This document shows positions 1 through 8,736 of a DNA stretch of 55,539 nucleotides, piece by piece; the first letter of the stretch is position 1, and every line of letters begins with the position of its first letter. A program made the position numbers and the translations under genes. The stretch spans positions 1 to 55,539 of the forward strand of contig CAZSSM010000047.1 of NCBI GenBank assembly GCA_964609385.1. Reading direction: 5' to 3'. A model generated the notes under the pieces. The model ran no database searches, was not told where the DNA came from, and saw only the letters and a program-made list of their open reading frames with translations. Source of the stretch: CAZSSM01 sp964609385. GTDB lineage: Bacteria; Planctomycetota; Planctomycetia; Isosphaerales; Isosphaeraceae.

Positions 1-45
1 CAGATGCGACCCGATGAACCCCGCTCCACCCGTCACTAAGTCCAT
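1..45 (-). CDS. NAD-dependent epimerase/dehydratase, N-terminus only
   Basis: Only the first 15 codons are inside the window; the gene runs off the left edge. Read on the minus strand from the ATG at 45-43 they give MDLVTGGAGFIGSHL. This is the opening beta strand and GGxGxxG dinucleotide loop of an extended short-chain dehydrogenase of the UDP-glucose 4-epimerase or UDP-glucuronate decarboxylase type. A clear Shine-Dalgarno AGGAG (56-52) lies 6 nt before the ATG. Such enzymes make nucleotide sugars, which fits the polysaccharide genes that follow. The exact substrate cannot be told from 15 residues. Confidence 0.75.
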   Translation of the reverse strand, partial: MDLVTGGAGFIGSHL

Positions 46-410
46 GCTCGACTCCTAAGCGTTTGCGTTTAGGCGCGAATTGATAGTAAACACAACTTTG
101 TAAAATTATCTATGAGAATAAATTGATTGGTTGCGAGGGGCCGCAAGGGATCGGGTATGTCGAGGCATCGCATTGATTTTTAGTTTAATGCGGGCCACAG
201 GATTGCAGTCGCTTCGATGCGGGAAATCATTGGATGGTGAGGAGGCCGGTCAACAGAAGGCCCGTGAGTTGGGCTCTGGATGTCCCGAGCCGAATAAGTT
301 AATGGAAGCTCGTTAGGTGCCGATGAGTTCTGATTTGAAGGGTGTGTAGTCCGTCCCGGCCCGATAGGGGGCCGGGACGGGACGAGACGGGAAAAACGGG
401 TTGGCCGGGA
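46..410. other. Intergenic region, AT-rich at its left end
   Basis: No convincing gene was seen. Positions 60-130 are clearly AT-rich against the GC-rich surroundings and probably hold the promoter of the leftward epimerase gene, although no well-spaced -35/-10 pair could be fixed. The right end carries the hairpin at 351-380 that follows the PEP-CTERM gene. Confidence 0.5.
351..380 (-). terminator. Perfect 12-bp hairpin behind the PEP-CTERM gene
   Basis: CCGTCCCGGCCC (351-362) pairs without mismatch with GGGCCGGGACGG (369-380) across a 6-nt loop. It begins 30 nt past the stop of the leftward PEP-CTERM gene, where a terminator would sit. No T-run follows on either strand, so it may be a factor-dependent terminator or an mRNA 3'-end stabiliser rather than a classical intrinsic terminator. 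Confidence 0.6.
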
Positions 411-1172
411 TCAGACGAGGGTGGGCTCGCTGCGGAGACCACGGCGCAGTTGACGGGCACCAACGACGACCATGCCGGCCAGGAACAGACCGGCGATGGC
501 GATGGTGCGCGGTTCGGGAACGGCCAGCGAGAAGCTGGTGTCGACGCTGCCACCGATCGAGCCGGGGGCGAGCGTGATGATCTGCTGCACGGTCAGCGAG
601 AACAGGCCGTCGACCAGGGCGCTGCCACCAGCCGACCCGCCGGTGATGCCGGTGAGGTTGACCGGGCCGAACTGGGTGACGCCGGCGCCCGGGGCAGTGG
701 TGAATTGCCCGTTGTTGTCGTCGACGAAGGCGAGGACCTCGGCGCTGCTGCTGGCCGACAGGTTGCCGCCGACCGACAAGTTACCGGCCGCGTCGACCGG
801 TCCGACCAGGCCGAAGTCGAGGTTGGTCTCGGAGACGGCCACGTCGATGGTGCCGCCCACGCCTGAGGCGAGTTGCCCGGGCTGGGTGTTGAGCACGATG
901 GTGAAGTTGGGGGCCGGCGGGGCCGGTCCGGTGACCGGGGTGCCGGCGCCACTGAAGACGTTCAGGGTCAGGTCACCCCCAATGGCGGTGACGGTGATGG
1001 CTCCGACGGTGGGGTCGAGGTCGCCGGCACCGTTGTCGGTGACGGTGCTCATGATCCCGCCGGTGTTGAAGCCGGTGATGTTCAGGTCGATCGCGAGGAC
1101 CGCCTGAGCGTTTTGGGTCGCCAGGCCGAACGCCAGGACGGCGACGGTCGCGGCGACGAGATGCTTAGTCAT
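411..1172 (-). CDS. PEP-CTERM sorting-signal secreted protein
   Basis: A 253-residue exported protein. It starts with a signal peptide (charged MTKH, hydrophobic core, likely cut after AQA near residue 24). The body is rich in Gly, Thr, Val and Asn and looks beta-stranded. It ends with a PEP-CTERM tripartite signal: VPEP at about residues 218-221, a hydrophobic helix, then a basic cluster (RQLRRGLR). Proteins of this kind are cut and anchored by exosortase at the cell envelope and are often glycosylated; the exosortase gene of this window lies at 41636-42574. The start has GGAG 9 nt upstream. The body matches no enzyme I recognise, so a structural or matrix role is only an inference. Confidence 0.88.
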   Translation of the reverse strand: MTKHLVAATVAVLAFGLATQNAQAVLAIDLNITGFNTGGIMSTVTDNGAGDLDPTVGAITVTAIGGDLTLNVFSGAGTPVTGPAPPAPNFTIVLNTQPGQLASGVGGTIDVAVSETNLDFGLVGPVDAAGNLSVGGNLSASSSAEVLAFVDDNNGQFTTAPGAGVTQFGPVNLTGITGGSAGGSALVDGLFSLTVQQIITLAPGSIGGSVDTSFSLAVPEPRTIAIAGLFLAGMVVVGARQLRRGLRSEPTLV

Positions 1173-1406
1173 TGAGACACACTCCGAGGTGCGAGAGGGT
1201 CAAGGAAACACAGGGAAGTCCGGGGCGAAGGCCCGGATCATCGCACGCGTCGGGGGAACCTCCGCGCAGGATGAGCAGGGGGGAGGACGCAGAGGCAACC
1301 GACCCGTCGTGGGCCGAAAGAGACGATGGGGCGAAGCCGAAGACCGTGATGCGACGTTCGGGTATGGTGAACCGAGGAACGGGAATCGCATCAAACGTTG
1401 CCGAAG

Positions 1407-2372
1407 CTATCGTAGCCCGTGCGATCCGTTCAGGTCAATCGTCGTCGCGTCCTCCCATATGTCGTGGTTTGTCTCAGCAATGTGTTGGGCCGTTCGAAAG
1501 GTCGAGTCGGACCGAATGATCTGTCCGATCAGGGCGGCCAGTTTCGATCGCGAGCGACCCTGTCCGACATAGGTCCGGAATCGGTTGGCCCGGTTCAAAG
1601 GGAGTCGGGGCTGATCCGGATCGAACTCCCAAGGGTGGAAGTAAAGCATTGCAACGGCTGGCGATCGCCTCCGCGCGATCTGACCGAGCGTCCGGCTGAG
1701 GGCGACGCGCGGCAGGAGCCGGAAGTAACCGCCACCGCCGGTGGGAATGTTGAGACGACCCAGCCGGTAGGTGGCCGGCGGCAGCTCGCGGATTGTGGAG
1801 CGTTCGCCGCGCACCAGGAACGGATCCCGGGGCGCATGGGGCACGCCGTAGCGGTCGTGGTGGACTGGGAAGATCGAGGAGTCGTACATGAACCCCTCCT
1901 CGACGAGCACGTCGATCGCCCAAGGGTTGCGGGACGTGATGCTAAAGGTCGGCGCACGGAACCCCACGACGGGTTGGCCGGCGGCCTGTTCCAGGGCGTC
2001 TTTGCTGGTCCGTAGGTCGGTCCGGAACTGTTCGGGGCTCATGTCCAGGACGCGTTGATGGGCCCAACTGTGGCTGGCGACCTCATGGCCGGCCTCGGCG
2101 ATGGCGCGGACCAGTCCGGGCCGATCGCGTGCGATCTGGCCGACGATGAAGAAGGTGCTCGGCGCGTCCCCCGAGAGCTGATCGAGCAGCCATCGCGTCG
2201 TATGGTCTGTACGTCGGAGGTACTCCGAGGCGAGCGTTCCGGGGATATTCAGGCCACGGGCAGCCTCGATCCGGTGATGCTCCTCGATGTCGAAGCTGAG
2301 GATGACGTCGAGACGGCAGGGACGTTCCGCAACAGATGCGTTGGAGTGACAGAGCTTGGTCGTCGGACTCAT
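1407..2372 (-). CDS. Polysaccharide deacetylase, exosortase-associated type
   Basis: A 321-residue NodB-fold carbohydrate esterase with no signal peptide. The metal and catalytic motif is seen as SFDIEEHH near residues 26-33 and the HxxxH metal site as HSWAHQ near residue 100. GFRAPTFS follows, and further on come FHPWEFDP and the basic C-terminal part typical of the deacetylase family found beside PEP-CTERM/exosortase loci (TIGR03006-like). It would remove N-acetyl groups from lipid-linked or nascent glycan. It is transcribed leftward, away from the repeat-bearing region 2502-2572. GAGGCG about 8 nt before the ATG is a plausible ribosome site. Confidence 0.88.
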   Translation of the reverse strand: MSPTTKLCHSNASVAERPCRLDVILSFDIEEHHRIEAARGLNIPGTLASEYLRRTDHTTRWLLDQLSGDAPSTFFIVGQIARDRPGLVRAIAEAGHEVASHSWAHQRVLDMSPEQFRTDLRTSKDALEQAAGQPVVGFRAPTFSITSRNPWAIDVLVEEGFMYDSSIFPVHHDRYGVPHAPRDPFLVRGERSTIRELPPATYRLGRLNIPTGGGGYFRLLPRVALSRTLGQIARRRSPAVAMLYFHPWEFDPDQPRLPLNRANRFRTYVGQGRSRSKLAALIGQIIRSDSTFRTAQHIAETNHDIWEDATTIDLNGSHGLR

Positions 2373-3133
2373 GGGAGCGCCTCGATCGTCGATGAGGCGA
2401 TCGTGCCTCGCGCCAGGTCATGAACGCGGGGCCCAGTTCGCCTTCGGGTCGCGCGAACGAACCGGGGGGCTCCGATCCGCTCGGCCCGGTTCTTCGGCGG
2501 TGTTTCAGAAACGCAACGCGTCATGCGATCGTGTGGTGTTTCGGAATCGCAACAGCGTTTCGAAACTGCAACATCGTCGTGCATGGCATCTTGTGGCGAT
2601 GGCCTGGGCCATGGAGCGATCCCCAGGACGAGCCGATTGGGGCGAACGTATGGGGCCTCACCATGCTCGGCAGGGGTGGCTCGGACAACGCCCGGAGATC
2701 CGTCACGACGCGACCCAGACCGTCGCGAAACGGCCGGGGGCATCGCGCCGGGGACCCGTCCGAGTTCGTGTTGCCTTGCTAAAATGCATTCATGCAGAAC
2801 AACGGTCATGAAAGTGGTTTGGATCGATTCAAGCCTTGATCGGCGTTTGGCGTTCGGCTAGACACTGGTTGGGGATTCTCCCCTCCTCCCTTCATGGTCA
2901 TAACCAATCGCTTCACATCTTAAAAGTCAATTCTTCAGAGGTGTGCTTTTGCACCTCGGGCGTTTCGTGTCTTAGGTTGAACCAGGCCACTCCCACAGGT
3001 CCGCTCGCCCGATGGAGGGGAGCGTCGACGGCATGGTCGAACCGCGCTGGCCGACCATGACCGGCGATCCGTGTTTGTTTTCTTTGTACCCGAAAAGTGT
3101 GGGATTGCCGGGGGCAACAAGATCGTTTCTCTG
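2373..3133. other. Divergent intergenic control region
   Basis: This 760-bp region lies between the leftward deacetylase and the rightward PKD/G8 protein. Several overlapping open frames cross it but none shows a domain, a good start or the local codon bias, so I see no gene. It holds the three-copy motif at 2502-2572, an AT-richer stretch at about 2770-2960 suited to a promoter for the rightward gene, and a small GAGGTG/CACCTC hairpin near 2937-2956. Confidence 0.5.
2502..2572 (-). repeat. Three copies of a 16-bp motif, putative operator
   Basis: Three related 16-mers lie at 2502-2517, 2538-2553 and 2557-2572. Read on the minus strand they are GTTGCGTTTCTGAAAC, GTTGCGATTCCGAAAC and GTTGCAGTTTCGAAAC, consensus GTTGCRnTTCnGAAAC. 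Each contains a TTC/GAA dyad. They begin 130 bp upstream of the deacetylase start and about 560 bp upstream of the PKD/G8 gene. Conserved bases with varying spacing (36 and 19 bp between starts) look like binding sites for a regulator rather than a chance repeat. Confidence 0.55.
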
Positions 3134-6100
3134 ATGAACGTCTTTTCCGAGTTCACGACGAAGCTTCGGCGTTGGAGCCACAAGTCGTCCCCCAGCCGTC
3201 GACGAGGCGGGCCTCGGTCTCCGGGTCTGCTCCCCCTGGAATCACGGATGTTTCCGGGGACCCTGCCGATCCCAGGCACACCTGCGGTCATCAGCCCAGC
3301 CGGTCACGACGATGAGTCTGAACAGTGGAACTCATTGAATGCATCGGTACCCTCATCACTTACAGGATTTGTTTCCTTCCAGCAGTGGTCGTCGTCCATG
3401 GCGGCGTCCTCTGCCGAATCTCCTGAGGGTCCGAGCCTCCGACTCGACTTGGGCTTCGGACCGGTAGCGGAAGGTTGGCAGCGCGTGGGCCAACCGCGTT
3501 ACTCGTCGTCTTTGGGGTACGGCTGGGAGTCGACGGCCGGTCTGCGTGGGATCACCCGGGGCGTGGCCGATCCCCTGACCAGGGACTTCAGTCGAGGCAC
3601 CGACCAGACGTTTTTGATCGACCTACCGGACGGGACCTATCAGGTGACGGCGGTCCTCGGCGACCCGGCCCGGAACAACGATCAGATGGAGATCTCGGCC
3701 GAGGGCGCGGTGATCTTCGAGAGCCTCGATGCGCCGGGGCGTGATTCGGTCCAGGCCAGTTTCCGGGTCACTGTTGACGACGGGCAACTGAACCTTCGGT
3801 TCCGCGATGGCGGTGGATCGGATCCGCATTTCGCGTTGGCCGGTTTGGCGATCGACCCGGTCGCGCCGGGTCAGCCGTCGGTTTCGACCGGAGGCACCTA
3901 TGAGGCGGCCGAGGGTCAGGTTGTTACGCTCCAGGCTGAAGGTTTCGACCCGAACGGTTCGGAGTCGGACTTGAGTTATGCCTGGGACCTCGACGGCGAC
4001 GGTCGGTTCGAGACATCCGGGGCGAGCGTCGATGTCCTCTTTGAGGACGATGGCGCCTTCCGCATCCCGGTCCAGGTGACTGATGCGGAGGGCTACAGCA
4101 CGGTCGACTCGGCCTCGGTCATGGTAACCAACGTCCGGCCTTCGGCGGAGTTGGTGGCGCCGAACCGGCTTCCGGTCGGTGAGCCGATCACCTTCGAGGC
4201 GTTGGCGACCGATGCCAGCCCGATCGACGAGCAGGTGGGTTTCACCTATGCGTGGTCGTTCGGTTCGGGTCGTTCGGCCTCGGGCGCCCGGCCGACGGTG
4301 ACCTTCGAGGCGGCCGAGACGATCGAGGCGACCGTGACGGTCACCGACAAGGATGGTGGGGCGACGACGGTCCGAGAGACGATCCAGATCGGTCAATTGG
4401 GTGGAATGCATGATCCGGTGCCTGACTTCGCCGCCGAGCCGACGATCGTCTCGATCGCCGACGGTCCCTGGTCCGACCCGTCGAGCTGGAACCTGGATCG
4501 GATCCCGACGACCGACGACGTGGTGAGCGTCCAGCACGCTTTGAGCTACAGCACGACGGTCTCGCCCGATTTGGCGGTCGTGGCGATCCAGGAGGGGGGC
4601 ACGCTGACCTTCTCGACGACCCAGGACACCGAAATGTTGGTGGGGACGTTGATCGTCGAGCCGGAGGGGACCCTGACGGTCGGGACGGTGGCTCAGCCGG
4701 TTCAGGCCGACGTGACGGCTCGGATCGTCATCGCCGATCGGCCCTTCGACTTGGATCTCGACCCGACCCAGATTGGCAACGGTCTGATCGGTCTGGGGAC
4801 GGTTCACATGCACGGCGCCGAGATGGACAGCACCTTCGTCCGGATGGCGGCCGAACCTTCGATCGGCGACACGACCTTGCGCTTGGCCGAACCTGTCTCG
4901 GGTTGGCAGGTCGGCGATCGGCTCTTCCTGCCGGATAGCCGCCAACTGATCGGGGGTTCGATCCGGGCGACCACGGCGGGCCCGAGCTATGAGGGTCAGT
5001 TCGAGGTGGTCACCCTGTCGGGCATCTCCCCCGATGGCCGGACGTTGACGCTGAGCGCACCGTTGCGGTTCGACCACCCGGGGGCTCGCGATGCCGATGG
5101 GGTGCTTCGGTTCCTCCCGCATGTGGCCAATCTGAGCCGCAACGTGATGGTCGAGTCGGAGAACGGTTTGGGGACGCGTGGTCATACCGTGTTCATGGGC
5201 CGTGCCGATGTCGACCTGCGTTACGTGCAGTTCAATCTGCTTGGTCGGACGACGTTGGGATTGATCGACGACACGCGGTTCGATCGGGACGGCGAGGTCA
5301 CGCACATCGGGACCAACCAGAGCGGTCGGTACCCGCTCCAGTTCCGTGACCTGCTCGGTCCGGAGACGCCTCAGGCCAACGGCTTCCAGTACACGTCGGT
5401 CGGGAACTCCATCACGTGCTCTCTGCCGGAGCACGAATTCAAGTGGGGCTTGGTGATTCACGAGTCGCACTATGGGCTGGTCCAGGACAATGTGGTCCAC
5501 AACTGGGGTGGTGCGGGCCTGGTCGCCGAGGAGGGTTCGGAGACGGCCAATGTGATCGAGGGCAACTTCGTCGGCCGGATCTTCGGCAACGGTCGCCGAG
5601 CCCAGGAGGTGATCGGCGACACGTACGGTGTCCAGGGCGCGGGTGTCTGGCTCCGAGGCCCGGACAATATCGTCCGCGATAATGTTGCGGCCAACATCAT
5701 CGGGACGAACACGGGTGGCAACTCGTACGGCTTCCTGATCGTCGAGACGAAGGTCCAGGAGATCACGGTACCGGCCGCCCAAGGCGAGGCGCCTTCGGTG
5801 ACCCGCAACATCCACGAGATCCCGGTCCGCGAGTTCGTCGGCAACGAGGCGTACGGGACCATCGGAGTCGGTTTCTCCAATTGGTTCATCGGCAGCTACG
5901 GCTCGTTCGACGCGATCGAGCAGATCCCCGAAAGTGTGATCCAAGACATGAAGGTCTGGCACATCCATGACAAGGGGATCTACAACTACCCGTCGACCAA
6001 CATGGTCTTCGACGGCTACACGGCCCTGGGCGATCTCGGGTTGTTGGAGCAGGGCAACGGCGCTCGCCAGGGGTTCTTCTCCGGTGACTACCTCTCGGAT

Positions 6101-6649
6101 AACCTGGTCATCCGTAACGCCGACATCCAGAACTTCCGGACCGGGATCGCGATGCCGGCCGTCCCGGGTCTGTCCGGCAGCCCGATGACCGTCGAAGGGG
6201 GGTCGCTCCGCAACCACGTCAACATCAATGTCCATACGATGTACACGACTTTGGGTGGCGACAGTGACTTTCTGCAGCCTCGTCAGATCCGAATTGACGG
6301 GGTCCGCTTCGGCGACGCCGGCTCAGAGGCGGCCATCGACCTCGAGATGAAGTTCGAACCGGGCCGCAACGAGTCGAACGTCATCCAGTTGGATCAGGTC
6401 TTCGTCACGTCCTACAACGGCGTTGCTGGCGATGACTTCCAGTTGTTCTACGAGGCCCAACGCGACGACGTGATTGTGCCCGAGACGCTCTATGCCTCCA
6501 ACGGCGGTGTTCTCCGACTGGGCGCTCCGGAGCCCGGTCTGACCAACCAGGAGGCCTGGGACCAGCACGGGATCGCGATCGCCGGCGCGATCGCTCCGAA
6601 TGCGGCCTTCCAACGCGAACGGATCGTCGGACTGGTCATGCCCAGTTGA
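3134..6649 (+). CDS. Large secreted protein: malectin-like, two PKD, G8 and parallel beta-helix regions
   Basis: The frame opens at a GTG at 3071, but the ATG at 3134 is preferred because it gives a basic N-terminus (KLRRW, SRRRGG) followed by LLPLESRMF, the LExR-type motif common behind the start of giant planctomycete exported proteins. From that start it has about 1171 residues. The visible order is: malectin-like carbohydrate-binding region (about 101-241, with RDF, TFLIDLPDGTY, GDP), PKD domain 1 (about 249-333, SYAWDLDGDG), PKD domain 2 (about 338-420), G8 domain (about 436-545, DGPWSDPSSW start), then an Asn/Gly-rich region to about 1040 with short repeats typical of right-handed beta-helices. 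G8 followed by a beta-helix is also the layout of CEMIP/TMEM2 hyaluronan-degrading proteins, so a role on an extracellular glycan is likely. No PEP-CTERM tail is present. Confidence 0.85.
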   Translation: MNVFSEFTTKLRRWSHKSSPSRRRGGPRSPGLLPLESRMFPGTLPIPGTPAVISPAGHDDESEQWNSLNASVPSSLTGFVSFQQWSSSMAASSAESPEGPSLRLDLGFGPVAEGWQRVGQPRYSSSLGYGWESTAGLRGITRGVADPLTRDFSRGTDQTFLIDLPDGTYQVTAVLGDPARNNDQMEISAEGAVIFESLDAPGRDSVQASFRVTVDDGQLNLRFRDGGGSDPHFALAGLAIDPVAPGQPSVSTGGTYEAAEGQVVTLQAEGFDPNGSESDLSYAWDLDGDGRFETSGASVDVLFEDDGAFRIPVQVTDAEGYSTVDSASVMVTNVRPSAELVAPNRLPVGEPITFEALATDASPIDEQVGFTYAWSFGSGRSASGARPTVTFEAAETIEATVTVTDKDGGATTVRETIQIGQLGGMHDPVPDFAAEPTIVSIADGPWSDPSSWNLDRIPTTDDVVSVQHALSYSTTVSPDLAVVAIQEGGTLTFSTTQDTEMLVGTLIVEPEGTLTVGTVAQPVQADVTARIVIADRPFDLDLDPTQIGNGLIGLGTVHMHGAEMDSTFVRMAAEPSIGDTTLRLAEPVSGWQVGDRLFLPDSRQLIGGSIRATTAGPSYEGQFEVVTLSGISPDGRTLTLSAPLRFDHPGARDADGVLRFLPHVANLSRNVMVESENGLGTRGHTVFMGRADVDLRYVQFNLLGRTTLGLIDDTRFDRDGEVTHIGTNQSGRYPLQFRDLLGPETPQANGFQYTSVGNSITCSLPEHEFKWGLVIHESHYGLVQDNVVHNWGGAGLVAEEGSETANVIEGNFVGRIFGNGRRAQEVIGDTYGVQGAGVWLRGPDNIVRDNVAANIIGTNTGGNSYGFLIVETKVQEITVPAAQGEAPSVTRNIHEIPVREFVGNEAYGTIGVGFSNWFIGSYGSFDAIEQIPESVIQDMKVWHIHDKGIYNYPSTNMVFDGYTALGDLGLLEQGNGARQGFFSGDYLSDNLVIRNADIQNFRTGIAMPAVPGLSGSPMTVEGGSLRNHVNINVHTMYTTLGGDSDFLQPRQIRIDGVRFGDAGSEAAIDLEMKFEPGRNESNVIQLDQVFVTSYNGVAGDDFQLFYEAQRDDVIVPETLYASNGGVLRLGAPEPGLTNQEAWDQHGIAIAGAIAPNAAFQRERIVGLVMPS

Positions 6650-6660
6650 TGGACGTGGTG

Positions 6661-6689
6661 GCCGTCCTCTGGAAAGCCGAGGGGACGGC
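6661..6689. terminator. Hairpin between convergent genes
   Basis: GCCGTCC (6661-6667) pairs with GGACGGC (6683-6689); the adjoining CTC/GAG can extend the stem with a small bulge. It sits 12 nt past the stop of the rightward PKD/G8 gene and 21 nt past the stop of the leftward methyltransferase, so it may end both transcripts. No long T-run is seen. Confidence 0.5.
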
Positions 6690-6709
6690 TTCCTGATCAT
6701 GGCCCAAGG

Positions 6710-7414
6710 TTAAAAGGTAGGTTTCTCCCCCTCCACGATGAGGAAGTCGGATCGTTCCACGTGGTCGACGTGGTCGATCCGACTCTGATGGAAGGCCATC
6801 CGCTCGACGCGGACGAACCCGACCTCCTCGAACATCACGATAAGTTGAATAGCATCGAATTGCCATTTGTGCTTATGACCGATTGATCGGAATCCGGGGT
6901 TCCTGGTACAGATATCGTCGAAGTACATCGCAACGTGATCGTGGAGCGGTTTCGAATCCCAGGAGGAGCGCGGGCCGTCGTGGATCCGTTGGAAGATTTT
7001 GAGGTAGTCCGACCAGAACTGGACACCGTCGGGCACGCAGACGCGGAGGATCCCTCCGGGGGCCAGGACACGATAGCATTCTTCGGTCAAGTGCCTTGCA
7101 TCGGGGTATTCGAAATGTTCCCAAAGTTCGCCAGCGTAGATGCATGAGACCGATCCGTCCGAGTAGGGCAACGGCTTGGTCAGATCGTGGATTGTGACCT
7201 GAGGTCCGAACTCGGTGGGCGGCAGGATCTTCAGATTCACCAACAATCGGTCGAGAAGAGGCAGACGACTCGCCAGCCGGGCACGATGGCTGTTGTCAAC
7301 GTTCACCCAGCCGTTGGGTTGGACGGGGCCGCAACCCAGGTTGAGCCTTGGACCACGGGGCAAGACGTGCGATTCGTGCGGCGCGTTCGATGCGGGGGCG
7401 ATCGAAACGGACAT
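6710..7414 (-). CDS. Class I SAM-dependent methyltransferase
   Basis: A 234-residue methyltransferase; the last gene of the long leftward locus. LNLGCGP near residue 25 is motif I (SAM-binding Gly loop). An acidic residue follows in WVNVDN, and AGELWEHFEY with VLAPGGILRVCVPD forms the motif found in the Methyltransf_11 and DUF4063-like glycan methylases. The ATG at 7414 was chosen over one at 7471 because AGGGAG lies 6 nt before it. Beside sulfotransferases and glycosyltransferases it most probably O-methylates a sugar. Methyl capping of a chain end would fit the C-terminal domain on the ABC ATPase at 15535-16830, but that link is an inference. Confidence 0.85.
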   Translation of the reverse strand: MSVSIAPASNAPHESHVLPRGPRLNLGCGPVQPNGWVNVDNSHRARLASRLPLLDRLLVNLKILPPTEFGPQVTIHDLTKPLPYSDGSVSCIYAGELWEHFEYPDARHLTEECYRVLAPGGILRVCVPDGVQFWSDYLKIFQRIHDGPRSSWDSKPLHDHVAMYFDDICTRNPGFRSIGHKHKWQFDAIQLIVMFEEVGFVRVERMAFHQSRIDHVDHVERSDFLIVEGEKPTF

Positions 7415-7558
7415 GGCCGGCTCCCTGGAGATGGGGCATTGCGATCGAGGATCTAGTGACGAAGAGATCACGGCCGTCTTGTTCGTTTGTATATCAAATA
7501 GGTGTGATCGAGAAAGCGATCGAAGTGATCGGTGTTTTGTGGTTCGTTGAGGGCGAAC

Positions 7559-8533
7559 TCAACGAACCTGATCGTTGGGAGGATATCCGTAGCGGCGGTT
7601 CATGGCTCCCGCCTGCGATTCGAAGTAGGCGAGATCGTCATCGCTGAGGTCTTGGCGCCATGCTTCGTCGATGGCGATCTCGCCGGAGAATCGACGTCTC
7701 ATGACGTTACCAATGATGTGCCGATCACCCACCTCGGTGCTGGGGAGTTCGACGTCGGCGACCTCGAGGAAATCGAACAACCGGCTCATGGTCTCGCGAG
7801 GCGATCGACAGAGATCCTCATGGCGGATCCGAAAGACGGCCTCGGCGGGGATCTCATGCCCGATCACGCGCTCGATGTTGCGGTTGGCCCAGATCCAAGA
7901 GGCCACGGCGTCCTCCCGGGAGTATCCGTATCGTTTGCGGATCGAGTTCATGACGGCACGCCCGTCACGGACCAGGGCGATGACCTTGAGGTCGATCTCG
8001 GGGTGATTGACGAGGAATCGCGGTTGAAAGGGGTTCTTGGTCGTGTCCAGGAACGTCGAGGCGTCCCGAAGCTCACAGACCAGTCGGGCCAGGGCGGCCG
8101 ACTTCTCAGCGGCGATCGCGGCGGCCTTGCGGAGCCGGCTCCCCGGCCGATAGAGAAGGTCACGGAGCCGGTTGACGATCGGGTGAGGGAACTGGTGGTA
8201 GAAGAGCGATTCCCAAGCACTCGAATCGTTGCGCGGTTGGAGGTCGATGCCGGGCTTGCCGATCTCATAGTCGAGTCCGATTTCCCGGGCCCGCTCCTCC
8301 AAGCGGATCCAGAACGGGCACTCGCCGTAGCTGGCGCCACAGGAACAGGTGCCCGTCCGCGCGACGTGGGAGCCGAGTTCGCCGACCGAAGCGACTTCCG
8401 GATGCGCGTCCAACAGGCAACTGAGCAGGGTGGATCCGCTGTGCATAGCGGAGCAGAGATAGACGTAGCGGACCGGAGTGGCCGTCTGGGCGCCTCGGTC
8501 ATCCGCGATCCGATCCTCACTGGCGAGTGACAT
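7559..8533 (-). CDS. Sulfotransferase family protein (first of three)
   Basis: A 324-residue cytoplasmic protein of the P-loop sulfotransferase fold. CSAMHSGSTLL near residues 28-38 is the 5'-phosphosulfate loop that binds PAPS. VIALVRDGRAVMNSIRKR near residues 184-201 is the 3'-phosphate-binding strand and loop. The middle has an unusual Cys-containing segment (TGTCSCGASYGECPFW) seen in some bacterial sulfotransferases. AGGAGAT stands about 9 nt before the ATG. Expected activity is sulfuryl transfer from PAPS to a hydroxyl or amine of the polysaccharide or its lipid-linked precursor. It shares the fold but little sequence with the sulfotransferases at 8737 and 11113, so each may modify a different position. 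Confidence 0.87.
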   Translation of the reverse strand: MSLASEDRIADDRGAQTATPVRYVYLCSAMHSGSTLLSCLLDAHPEVASVGELGSHVARTGTCSCGASYGECPFWIRLEERAREIGLDYEIGKPGIDLQPRNDSSAWESLFYHQFPHPIVNRLRDLLYRPGSRLRKAAAIAAEKSAALARLVCELRDASTFLDTTKNPFQPRFLVNHPEIDLKVIALVRDGRAVMNSIRKRYGYSREDAVASWIWANRNIERVIGHEIPAEAVFRIRHEDLCRSPRETMSRLFDFLEVADVELPSTEVGDRHIIGNVMRRRFSGEIAIDEAWRQDLSDDDLAYFESQAGAMNRRYGYPPNDQVR

Positions 8534-8736
8534 CGCGCTGATCTCCTGAGTTGATGGAGGGCCGAGCAGGTCCCCTGGGAGGACGGGGCCGGTCGATTCG
8601 TCGAGGAGTCGATTCCTGTCGGGATCGTCGATTCGGATCGACGTTGACTCAGACGGCAGGTCGGACGGGATCGTGACCCGGGTCGAGCCTCGGATCTCTG
8701 TGTGGCACGTGATTTATCTAGGGATTCGGCGAATGA

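Noticed and set aside
3623..6235. An 870-codon open frame on the minus strand opposite the PKD/G8 gene
   Set aside because: It has no domain, no signal peptide and an Arg/Asp-rich composition produced by the antisense of a GC-rich gene; the plus-strand gene has clear domains.
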